DNA of 5,481 nucleotides from Alphaproteobacteria bacterium (GTDB lineage Bacteria; Pseudomonadota; Alphaproteobacteria; Geminicoccales; Geminicoccaceae). Each line of letters begins with the position of its first letter. The first letter of the stretch is position 1. The notes beneath the pieces were generated by a model. It was not told the origin of the DNA. It did no database searches and was given only the letters and a program-made list of their open reading frames with translations. The stretch lies in NCBI GenBank assembly GCA_026984595.1, contig JALSRW010000032.1:1-5481 (forward strand). Direction: 5' to 3'. Shown in pieces: positions 1-5,481 of this stretch. Made by a program: the position numbers and the translations under genes.

Positions 1-172
1 CCTCGATGCCCATCTCCTCGAGGGTCGCTTCATCCGGCCAGTCCTGCACCCGGACCGGGATTTCGGCCACCATCTCGGCGAACGGGGAGGGCAGGGCCGC
101 CAGCATTTCCGCCGCCAGTGCGGCGATGGCATCGGCACTGGGCGGTCGCCGCGCTCCGGGATCAGACGGCAT
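1..172 (-). CDS. Metallopeptidase family protein (zincin-like, PF06262 type), N-terminal part only
   Basis: This minus-strand gene begins with an ATG at 172-170 and runs off the left edge, leaving 57 visible codons. The start lies inside the end of the RND permease gene, in another frame, overlapping it by 11 bases. After a 12-residue lead, the protein shows an Ala-rich helix (about 13-27), then LPSPF (27-31), VRVQDWPDEATL (40-51) and EEMGIE (52-57). This helix / LP..F / V.V.D.P....L...GIE pattern is the usual opening of the small (about 120-140 residue) proteins named 'metallopeptidase family protein'. In that family the HExxH zinc-binding motif lies nearer the C-terminus, which is outside the window, so the catalytic residues cannot be checked. 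A GAGG abuts the ATG directly, too close to be a normal ribosome site, so translation probably depends on coupling to the upstream permease. The next in-frame ATG is codon 23, which would remove the conserved helix. The family's substrate is not known to me. Confidence 0.72.
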   Translation of the reverse strand, partial: MPSDPGARRPPSADAIAALAAEMLAALPSPFAEMVAEIPVRVQDWPDEATLEEMGIE

Positions 173-3100
173 CCTCGGGCATCTTTTTGAAGAAGGGACC
201 GGGGCCGCGCATCACCATGTAGATCGAGGGGATCACGAGCAGAGTGAGAGCGGTCGACACCGCGAGCCCGAAGATCAGCGACACCGCCAGCCCCTGGAAG
301 ATCGGGTCGAGCAGGATGAAAGCGGCGCCGACCATGGCGGCGACGGCGGTCAGGAAGATCGGCTTGAAGCGTACCGCGCCGGCCAGCAGGATGGCCTCCT
401 CGAAGGGCCGGCCGGCGGCCCGCTCCATGCGGATGAAGTCGACGAGCAGGATCGAGTTGCGGACGATGATGCCGCCCAGGGCGATGAAGCCGATCATCGA
501 GGTGGCGGTGAAGTGGGCACCGAGGAGCCAGTGCCCGGGCAGGATGCCGATCAGGGTCAGAGGGATCGGCGTCATCACCACCAGCGGCGCCTTGAAGCTC
601 TTGAACTGGCCGACGATCAGCAGATAGATGCCGAGCATCGCCACCATGAAGGCGGCGCCCAGGTCGCGGAAGGTGACATAGGTGATCTCCCACTCGCCGT
701 CCCACAGCAGGGCCGGCTGGCGCTCGTCCAGCGGTTGGCCGTGCAGACGGATCACGGGCGGTCCCGCCGGACCCCAGTCCTCGATCCGATCGAGTGCCTT
801 GGCGACGGCGATCATGCCGTAGATGGGGGCCTCGAAACGTCCGGCCACCTCGCCCATCACCATCTCGGTGAATACCGCGTCCTTGCGAAAGATCGGCAGA
901 CTCGCCTTTTCGCGCGTCACCGTCACCACATCGCCGAGCTCGACATTGCCGGTGGCGATGCCGGCCGGTCCGCGGGCGGGGATCGGGGTGGAGAGCAACC
1001 GTTCCGTGATCTGCCGGCCCTTTTCGGGGACACGGATGGCGATCTCGACGGGATCGGCGCCGCCGCCACGGTGCGAATAGCCGACCACCACGCCGCCGAA
1101 CAGCGCCTGGATGGTGTCGTAGACCGCCTGCTGCTCGACCCCGTAATAGTCGAGATTGGGCTGGTCGATGCGGATTCGCAGGCGCTCCGGGGCGACGCCG
1201 AAGCTGTCGTCGACATCGACGATGAAGTCCGTTTGTTCGAAGATCTGCCGGACCTTGCGCGCGTAGGCGCGGCGGGTCTCGGCGTCCGGGCCGTAGATCT
1301 CCGCGAGCAGGGTCGACAGCACCGGCGGCCCCGGAGGCACTTCCACCACCTTGATCGCCGTGCCCTCGGGCACCGCCACCTTCGTCAGCCGTGAACGGAT
1401 GTCGAGCGCGATCTCGTGGCTGGTCCTCCGGCGCTCCTCCTTGGGAAGCAGATTGATCGCGAGGTCGCCGAGTTCGGGGCTCTTGCGGACGTAGTAGTGG
1501 CGCACCAGCCCGTTGAAGTTGAAGGGAGCGGCGGTCCCGGCGTAGGCTTGGATGGAGACCAGCTCGGGGGTATCCTTGATGGCATCGGCGAGGGCGAACA
1601 GGGTGCGCTCGGTGGCTTCCAGAGTGCTGCCTTCGGGCAGGTCGACGACCACCTGCACTTCCGACTTGTTGTCGAACGGAAGCAGCTTCACCGTCACGTC
1701 TTCCGTGTAGAAAAGGAACAGCACGGCGATCATGCCGCTGCCCACGACCAGCAGGAAAAGCAGGGAGCGCAGCCGGGAATCAAGTATCGGCCGGGAGATC
1801 CGCATGTAGAACCGGCCCATCCAGTCGATGCCTTCCTGGCCGAGCTCGCCGGCCGGGGCCGCGTGCCGGCCGCGACCGAGGTGGACCCGCAGCCACGGGG
1901 CGATGATCACCGCGACGAAGAAGCTGAACAGCATCGCAGCCGAGGCGTTGGCCGGGATCGGTGCCATGTAGGGCCCCATCAGGCCGCTCACGAACATCAT
2001 CGGCAGCAGCGCCGCGATCACGGTCAGGGTGGCGACGATGGTCGGGTTGCCGACCTCGGCCACGGCCCGGATCGCCACCTCCCTGCGGTCGCCCTCGGGG
2101 TCCATCCGCCAGTGGCGGGCGATGTTCTCGATCACGACGATGGCGTCGTCGACCAGGATGCCGATCGAGAAGATCAGCGCGAACAGGCTCACCCGGTTGA
2201 TGGTGTAGCCCATCACCCAGGAAGCGAAGAAGGTGAGCAGGATCGTGGTCGGTATGGTGACGAAGACGACGACGGCCTCGCGGACGCCGACGAACAGGGC
2301 GATGATGAGAACGATCGAGACGGTTGCCAGCGCCAGATGGAAGAACAGCTCGTTGGCCTTGTCCGAAGCCGTGCGGCCGTAGTTGCGCGTGACCTCGACC
2401 CGGATGTCGTCCGGCAGTAGCCGGCCGCGGAGGGTATCGAGGCGCTGCAGCAGCTCCTTGGCCACCACCACCGCATTGGCTCCTTGTCGCTTGGCGATGG
2501 CCAAAGTGACCGCCGGCAGCCTCCGGAGCTCGCCCGATTCGTCCGGCAACAGGGTCCATACCCGATCCAGCGTTTCCTTGGCGCCGACCACGATGGTCGC
2601 CACGTCCTTGACGTAGACCGGTCGGCCGTCGCGGGTGGTGATCAGCAGCAGACCGATGTCGGTCTGGCCCCGCATGGTCTGACCGCCGAGGATTTCGAGG
2701 CTCCGGTCCCGTTCCCGGAGCCGGCCCATGAGGAACTGGCGGTTGGCGTTGCGGATCTTCTCGACGAGCTGCTCGAGGGTCACCCCGTAAAGCGACATGG
2801 CCTCGGGATCGGGCTCGATGCGGATGCGGTCGGGGCGGCCGCCGGCGATGAAGGTGAGGCCGACATCATCGGTCTTGACCAGCTCGTGCTGCAGTTCCTC
2901 GGCGAAGTTGTAGAGGGCGTTGTCGGTCCAGCGGTGCAGCACGTCGGGCGCAAGATCGGGCCGCGGCGACAGGGTGAGAGTGACGATCGGCACATCGTTG
3001 ATGCCGCGTTTGACGATGAGCGGTTCGGGAATGCCCAGCGGCAGCTTGTCGAAATTGGCGCGGAGCCGCTCGTGCACCCGCAGGATGGCGTCGTCTTCGG

Positions 3101-3431
3101 AGGTGCCGACGTAGAAGCGGGCGGTGACGATGACCCGATCGTCGCGGGTCTGCGAGTAGGTGTGCTCGACCTCCTTGATGCTTTTCACGATGTCCTCAAG
3201 CGGCTTGGTCACCAGCTCGACGGCATCGACCGCCTTGAGGCCGTTGGCCTGGACGTAGATGTCGACCATCGGCACCGAGATCTGTGGCTCCTCCTCGCGA
3301 GGCAGCACCCACAGAGCGAGCGCGCCGATGGCGAGGCCGGTGAGCAGGAGCAGCGGCGTCAGCGGCGACTGGATGAAGGCCTTGGTCAGGTGCCCCGACA
3401 GGCCGAGCGGAACCTGGCGCCGCTGGTTCAT
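162..3431 (-). CDS. Efflux RND transporter permease subunit (AcrB-like, hydrophobe/amphiphile exporter type)
   Basis: This is a full-length inner-membrane RND pump of 1089 residues, within the family's usual 1020-1100. The twofold-repeated architecture is complete: TM1 at about 25-43, a periplasmic porter domain (about 44-355), TM2-TM6 (about 358-513), TM7 (about 555-575), a second periplasmic domain (about 576-920) and TM8-TM12 (about 923-1074). TM4 carries FSIGILVDDAIVVIEN (421-436), so the proton-relay aspartate pair (AcrB D407/D408) is D428/D429. At the place of AcrB TM10 K940, the motif GGIIVRNSILLVDF (986-999) has Arg991. The PREEEPQ start of the porter domain (44-50), NFNGLVRHYY (638-647) and DGEWEITYVTFRDLG (911-925) look typical of a proteobacterial RND subgroup of unknown substrate. 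CzcA-type heavy-metal signatures were not seen. Its ATG forms an ATGA overlap with the adaptor stop, and no strong ribosome site precedes it, so translation is probably coupled. It should work as a trimer with the adaptor and a TolC-like channel; none is encoded here. Substrate is not deducible. Confidence 0.95.
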   Translation of the reverse strand: MNQRRQVPLGLSGHLTKAFIQSPLTPLLLLTGLAIGALALWVLPREEEPQISVPMVDIYVQANGLKAVDAVELVTKPLEDIVKSIKEVEHTYSQTRDDRVIVTARFYVGTSEDDAILRVHERLRANFDKLPLGIPEPLIVKRGINDVPIVTLTLSPRPDLAPDVLHRWTDNALYNFAEELQHELVKTDDVGLTFIAGGRPDRIRIEPDPEAMSLYGVTLEQLVEKIRNANRQFLMGRLRERDRSLEILGGQTMRGQTDIGLLLITTRDGRPVYVKDVATIVVGAKETLDRVWTLLPDESGELRRLPAVTLAIAKRQGANAVVVAKELLQRLDTLRGRLLPDDIRVEVTRNYGRTASDKANELFFHLALATVSIVLIIALFVGVREAVVVFVTIPTTILLTFFASWVMGYTINRVSLFALIFSIGILVDDAIVVIENIARHWRMDPEGDRREVAIRAVAEVGNPTIVATLTVIAALLPMMFVSGLMGPYMAPIPANASAAMLFSFFVAVIIAPWLRVHLGRGRHAAPAGELGQEGIDWMGRFYMRISRPILDSRLRSLLFLLVVGSGMIAVLFLFYTEDVTVKLLPFDNKSEVQVVVDLPEGSTLEATERTLFALADAIKDTPELVSIQAYAGTAAPFNFNGLVRHYYVRKSPELGDLAINLLPKEERRRTSHEIALDIRSRLTKVAVPEGTAIKVVEVPPGPPVLSTLLAEIYGPDAETRRAYARKVRQIFEQTDFIVDVDDSFGVAPERLRIRIDQPNLDYYGVEQQAVYDTIQALFGGVVVGYSHRGGGADPVEIAIRVPEKGRQITERLLSTPIPARGPAGIATGNVELGDVVTVTREKASLPIFRKDAVFTEMVMGEVAGRFEAPIYGMIAVAKALDRIEDWGPAGPPVIRLHGQPLDERQPALLWDGEWEITYVTFRDLGAAFMVAMLGIYLLIVGQFKSFKAPLVVMTPIPLTLIGILPGHWLLGAHFTATSMIGFIALGGIIVRNSILLVDFIRMERAAGRPFEEAILLAGAVRFKPIFLTAVAAMVGAAFILLDPIFQGLAVSLIFGLAVSTALTLLVIPSIYMVMRGPGPFFKKMPEDAV

Positions 3432-4408
3432 CGCGCCGTCCCGACCGGCACCAGCTTGTCGCCCGCTTCCAGGCCGGCCAGGATCTCGAGCCGCTGGTCC
3501 CGCCGCATGCCGCGTTGGACGATCACCTCCTCGCCGCTTTCGAGGATCACGTAATCGATGCCGAAGCGTTGGCCGACATAGGCGGGCGGTACCAGGAAGA
3601 CGGTGCGCGTGCCGGTGTCGACCGCGATACGGGCCCGTTCACCGACGAAATATTCGCCGATCCCGGAGGCTTCGATATCGACCACCACCCGCCCCGCTTC
3701 GAGTTCGGGATAGACCTTGATGATGCGCCCTTCTCCGATCGTTTCGCCGGGGCCGAGGCCGCGGGGACCGATCCACACGGTGTCACCCTCGGCAACGAAG
3801 CGGGCGTGGCGTTCGGGCAGCCTGGCGCGCAGGATGTAGCGCTCGGTGGCAATGTCGGCGAGCACCTCGCCGGGCATCATCACCGTGCCCTCGGTGACGT
3901 GCACCTTGAGGATGCGGCCATCCACCGGGGCTCGCACCTTGCCCTCCTCGAGCTGTTCGAGGATCACGTCGCGCCGTGCCTCCTCGGCGGCGATGCGGGC
4001 CTCGATCACCCGGAAATTGGCCATCGCTTCGTCCAGCCGCGCCTGCGGCACGGCATTGCGTTTGCGCAGGGTGCGGGCGCGGTCGAGCTCGATGCGGGCG
4101 AGGCCGCGCTCGGCTTCGAGGGCTTTGATCTGGGCCTCGATGGCGATCTGCTCGAGCCGGAGCTTGGGATCCTCGATACGCGCCAGCACCTGTCCCTCGG
4201 TGACACCGTCGCCCTCGTCGATGGCCAGTTCCTCGAGGGTGCCCGAGATGCGGGCGCGGGCCACCGTGCGGTCGACGCTCTCGACGGTGGCGAAGACGAC
4301 CTTGCGGTCGGTGACCTCGACCGGCTGCACCACGTATACTTCGGCGGCAGCGGTGCGCGCGAGGGTGAGGGCGAGGGCAATCCACAGTGCTGACATCGTC
4401 GGGCGCAT
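3428..4408 (-). CDS. Efflux RND transporter periplasmic adaptor subunit (membrane fusion protein)
   Basis: This 326-residue periplasmic adaptor should link the RND permease to an outer-membrane channel. The N-terminus is a clear Sec signal peptide: MR, a hydrophobic core around 5-17 and a likely cut after TAAA (residue 22). There is no lipobox cysteine, so it is predicted to be soluble or peripherally attached rather than a lipoprotein. Two lipoyl half-motifs, SGTLEELAIDEGDGVTEGQV (55-74) and APVDGRILKVHVTEGTVMMP (160-179), flank an Ala/Glu/Arg-rich helical hairpin (about 80-157). Beta-barrel and membrane-proximal regions follow, ending with GLEAGDKLVPVG (312-323). The start is the ATG at 4408 because AGAGG lies 8 bases upstream (4421-4417) and the signal peptide begins there. 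An in-frame ATG at 4426 would add six residues (MQEADP) but has no ribosome site and a poor signal-peptide head. The hairpin is short, about 35-40 residues per arm. The stop overlaps the permease start (ATGA), marking a two-gene transport unit. Confidence 0.93.
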   Translation of the reverse strand: MRPTMSALWIALALTLARTAAAEVYVVQPVEVTDRKVVFATVESVDRTVARARISGTLEELAIDEGDGVTEGQVLARIEDPKLRLEQIAIEAQIKALEAERGLARIELDRARTLRKRNAVPQARLDEAMANFRVIEARIAAEEARRDVILEQLEEGKVRAPVDGRILKVHVTEGTVMMPGEVLADIATERYILRARLPERHARFVAEGDTVWIGPRGLGPGETIGEGRIIKVYPELEAGRVVVDIEASGIGEYFVGERARIAVDTGTRTVFLVPPAYVGQRFGIDYVILESGEEVIVQRGMRRDQRLEILAGLEAGDKLVPVGTAR

Positions 4409-4416
4409 GGGGTCTG

Positions 4417-4421
4417 CCTCT
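4417..4421 (-). promoter_or_regulatory. Ribosome binding site of the adaptor gene
   Basis: On the minus strand the bases read AGAGG, followed by an 8-base spacer and the ATG at 4408. This site decides the start: the upstream ATG at 4426 has only AT-rich sequence before it. If 4408 is right, the AT-rich island begins about 20 bases upstream of translation. Confidence 0.65.
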
Positions 4422-4427
4422 TGCATG

Positions 4428-4449
4428 TGTATTAGGACATACTAAATCA
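4428..4449. promoter_or_regulatory. AT-rich imperfect palindrome in the divergent intergenic region; candidate shared operator/promoter
   Basis: The 70 bases between the adaptor start (4408) and the DUF2892 start (4479) contain a sharply AT-rich island in otherwise GC-rich DNA. Within it, TTAG (4432-4435) and CTAA (4442-4445) form an inverted repeat with a 6-base spacer. TG (4428-4429) and CA (4448-4449) continue the same symmetry, giving 7 matching pairs of 11 across the 22 bases. A second overlapping repeat, GTAT (4429-4432) and ATAC (4439-4442), is centred 3 bases away. The size and symmetry suit a dimeric winged-helix repressor such as an ArsR or MarR family member, which could control both divergent units. 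No convincing -35/-10 pair could be fixed on either strand: TTGCAT at 4421-4426 (plus) and TTGATT at 4452-4447 (minus) are possible -35 elements without good partners. The regulator is not encoded in the window. Confidence 0.4.
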
Positions 4450-4465
4450 ATGGTGCCCGCGCAAC

Positions 4466-4470
4466 GGAGG
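4466..4470 (+). promoter_or_regulatory. Ribosome binding site of the DUF2892 gene
   Basis: GGAGG lies 8 bases before the ATG at 4479, which is ideal spacing. It argues against the in-frame TTG at 4473, which would be only 2 bases from this site. Confidence 0.75.
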
Positions 4471-4478
4471 AGTTGGCC

Positions 4479-4682
4479 ATGACCATCGATCGTGCAGTGA
4501 TGCTGTTCGCCGGAATCGTGATCCTGGTGAGCGTCGCACTCGCCGTGCTGCATTCCCAGTGGTGGCTGCTGCTGACCGCATTCGTCGGTCTCAACATGGC
4601 ACAGGCCTCGATCACCGGTTTCTGCCCGCTTGCGATCATCCTCAAAAAGCTCGGTGTCAAGCCCGGTCGGGCATTCGCCTGA
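4479..4682 (+). CDS. Small two-helix membrane protein, DUF2892 / YgaP-like transmembrane domain
   Basis: This is a 67-residue inner-membrane protein. It has a short N-terminal MTIDR, a first hydrophobic helix (about 7-24), a turn around HSQW (25-28), a second helix (about 28-45), and the conserved tail GFCPLAIILKKLGVKPG (47-63) with its single cysteine at C49. The N-terminal charged stretch, two helices and GFCP-x(7-8)-LG ending match the DUF2892 family (PF11127), also the C-terminal membrane domain of the E. coli rhodanese YgaP. Here it stands alone, with no rhodanese domain in the window. The ATG at 4479 has GGAGG 8 bases upstream; a TTG two codons earlier is less likely. It is transcribed divergently from the RND operon and probably shares its control region. 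Stand-alone DUF2892 proteins have no established biochemical role; a link to sulfur (sulfane sulfur or thiosulfate) metabolism is inferred from YgaP. Confidence 0.88.
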   Translation: MTIDRAVMLFAGIVILVSVALAVLHSQWWLLLTAFVGLNMAQASITGFCPLAIILKKLGVKPGRAFA

Positions 4683-4731
4683 CAATTGGCCCGCCGGCGT
4701 GACCCGCCGCCGCGGTTGACGCCCTCGCAGC

Positions 4732-4750
4732 GCCCGGCCAGTTTCCGGGC
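4732..4750 (+). terminator. GC-rich hairpin after the DUF2892 gene, possible weak terminator
   Basis: GCCCGG (4732-4737) and CCGGGC (4745-4750) form a perfect 6-base-pair stem with a 7-base loop, 50 bases past the DUF2892 stop. No run of T follows on either strand, so it is not a textbook intrinsic terminator. It could be a Rho-assisted end, an RNA-stabilising 3' structure, or chance in GC-rich DNA. Confidence 0.25.
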
Positions 4751-4757
4751 CTGTACG

Positions 4758-4776
4758 GCGCCGGCGGGGCCGGCGC
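4758..4776 (+). other. Strong GC hairpin just upstream of the flavin reductase ribosome site
   Basis: GCGCCGGC (4758-4765) and GCCGGCGC (4769-4776) form an uninterrupted 8-base-pair all-GC stem around a GGG loop. It ends 10 bases before the GGAGG at 4787-4791 of the next gene. With the preceding hairpin it forms a tandem pair in the 116-base gap. There is no T tract. If transcribed it would be very stable and could limit read-through or shape ribosome access, but a composition effect cannot be excluded. Confidence 0.35.
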
Positions 4777-4798
4777 GTCGAACGGGGGAGGAGCAGCG

Positions 4799-5443
4799 GT
4801 GGATCTCGCCTTTGCCGAGCTCGATGCGCGGCAGCGCTACAAGCTGCTGACCGCACTGGTGGTGCCGCGGCCGATCGCGCTGGTGACGACGGTCGGCCCG
4901 GAGGGCGTGGTGAATGCCGCGCCCTACAGCTTCTTCAATACCTTCGGGCAGGATCCGCCGCTCGTCGTATTGGGCCTCGACCGGCGGGACCGCACCACCT
5001 CCAAGGACACCGGTCGCAATATCGACGCCACCGGCGAGTTCGTGATCAATCTGGTGGACGAGGATCTGGCCGAGGCGATGAATCTGTGCGCGGTCGATTT
5101 CCCGGCCGGGACCAGCGAGCCCGGGGTTCTCGGGCTCGAGCTCGTGGCCAGCCGCCATGTCCGGCCCGGCCGTCTGGCGCGGGCGCCGGCGGCACTCGAA
5201 TGCCGCCTGTTCACCCTGATGCGGATCGGCGCCAGCCGCGAGCTGGTGATCGGCGAGGTGGTGGGGGCGCATATCCGCGACGGGCTGCTGGACGCCGAGC
5301 GCCTGCGTATCGATTACGAGCGCTACCGGCCGGTCGGCCGGCTGTGCGGCGATCTCTACTGCCGCACCCGCGAGCGCTTCGCCCTGCGACGTCTGAGCTA
5401 TGCCCAGTGGTGTGCGGAGCAGGGCGGGGAGGAAACCGGCTGA
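4799..5443 (+). CDS. Flavin reductase family protein (FMN-binding split barrel)
   Basis: This 214-residue cytoplasmic protein is of the flavin reductase-like / DIM6-NTAB type (PF01613), a split beta-barrel that binds FMN. Family motifs appear in order: YKLLTALVVPRPIALVTT (14-31), NAAPYSFFN (39-47), DPPLVVLGL (52-60), KDTGRNI (69-75), GEFVINLVDE (79-88), AMNLCAVDFP (93-102), AALECRLF (131-138), IGEVVGAHIRDGLLD (151-165) and a closing YRPVGRLCGDLY (176-187). Members use NAD(P)H to reduce flavin, sometimes for a partner monooxygenase, but many single-gene members have no known reaction and no partner is visible here. Five cysteines (97, 135, 183, 188, 205) are present; whether any is functional is unknown. 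The GTG start at 4799 is supported by GGAGG at 4787-4791, 7 bases upstream. It shares strand with the DUF2892 gene, but the 116-base gap with two hairpins makes co-transcription uncertain. Length is usual for this subgroup (about 200-215). Confidence 0.9.
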   Translation: MDLAFAELDARQRYKLLTALVVPRPIALVTTVGPEGVVNAAPYSFFNTFGQDPPLVVLGLDRRDRTTSKDTGRNIDATGEFVINLVDEDLAEAMNLCAVDFPAGTSEPGVLGLELVASRHVRPGRLARAPAALECRLFTLMRIGASRELVIGEVVGAHIRDGLLDAERLRIDYERYRPVGRLCGDLYCRTRERFALRRLSYAQWCAEQGGEETG

Positions 5444-5481
5444 GTCGCGCTTTCAGCCGAAGCCGCGGTGCCGGGGGCGAC

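Noticed and set aside
6..3554. Nearly continuous plus-strand open frames (6-1394, 1416-2420, 2484-3554) antisense to the RND permease
   Set aside because: They all share the frame whose codons pair exactly with the permease codons. Stops there require TTA, CTA or TCA on the sense strand, which are rare in GC-rich genes. The predicted proteins are Asp/His/Gln/Arg/Gly-rich low-complexity sequence, as expected from reversing Val/Ile/Leu/Ala codons. The permease reads as a perfect family member.
4409..4426. Upstream in-frame ATG (4426) for the adaptor, adding MQEADP
   Set aside because: It has no ribosome site, places acidic residues before the signal peptide, and would move the start against the AT-rich island. 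The ATG at 4408 has AGAGG at 8 bases.
3515..4445. Long plus-strand open frames antisense to the adaptor (3515-4393 and 3846-4445)
   Set aside because: They show the same artefact: composition-driven openness, no recognisable domain, and no ribosome site of note opposite a well-supported adaptor gene.
3783..4856. Minus-strand frame of 357 residues spanning the adaptor, the intergenic region and the DUF2892 gene
   Set aside because: It is Arg/Pro/His-rich without motifs, and it crosses two recognised genes and the control region.
4442..5272. Minus-strand frame of 276 residues antisense to the DUF2892 and flavin reductase genes
   Set aside because: The opposite strand encodes two clear protein families with good ribosome sites. 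This frame has no recognisable domain.
5453..5481. Possible 3' end of a convergent minus-strand gene (ending ...RHRGFG, stop at 5455-5453)
   Set aside because: Only nine codons are visible and no family can be recognised, so chance openness in GC-rich sequence cannot be excluded. Sequence to the right would settle it.
1..5481. Search for CRISPR arrays, tRNA/rRNA genes, insertion sequences, phage genes or a novel defence system
   Set aside because: No spaced direct repeats, RNA-gene signatures, transposase or terminal repeats were seen. All substantial coding capacity is explained by known transport, membrane, peptidase-like and flavin-binding families.

Overview
The window is GC-rich (roughly two-thirds G+C by eye) and densely coded, with GC-ending codons, short intergenic gaps and clear GGAGG-type ribosome sites. 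The gene content suggests a proteobacterium, most likely an alphaproteobacterium. That placement is inferred from protein style and composition; the window holds no rRNA or other marker gene.

Layout. On the minus strand, read right to left, there is an efflux operon. It starts with a secreted periplasmic adaptor of the membrane-fusion family (3428-4408) and continues with a full-length RND (resistance-nodulation-division) permease of 1089 residues (162-3431). The two are joined by an ATGA overlap. A third minus-strand reading frame overlaps the permease's 3' end by 11 bases and runs off the left edge (1-172). Its 57 visible residues resemble the N-terminus of the small 'metallopeptidase family protein' (zincin-like, PF06262).

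On the plus strand, diverging from the efflux operon, lies a 67-residue two-helix membrane protein of the DUF2892 / YgaP transmembrane type (4479-4682). After a 116-base gap containing two GC-rich hairpins comes a 214-residue flavin reductase-like FMN-binding split-barrel protein (4799-5443). The last 38 bases hold nothing that can be firmly assigned.

How the genes may work together. The permease and adaptor should form an inner-membrane, proton-driven pump that needs an outer-membrane channel encoded elsewhere. Start codons chosen from ribosome sites leave a 70-base divergent intergenic region between the pump operon and the DUF2892 gene. In it sits a markedly AT-rich island with imperfect inverted repeats (about 4428-4449), a good candidate for a shared operator. 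YgaP-type membrane domains are linked to sulfane-sulfur handling through the E. coli rhodanese YgaP, so a sulfur or thiol-stress role for this pump is a testable hypothesis. It is inference, not demonstrated by the sequence. No CRISPR array, RNA gene, insertion sequence or prophage was seen. The long open frames antisense to the pump are judged to be composition artefacts.
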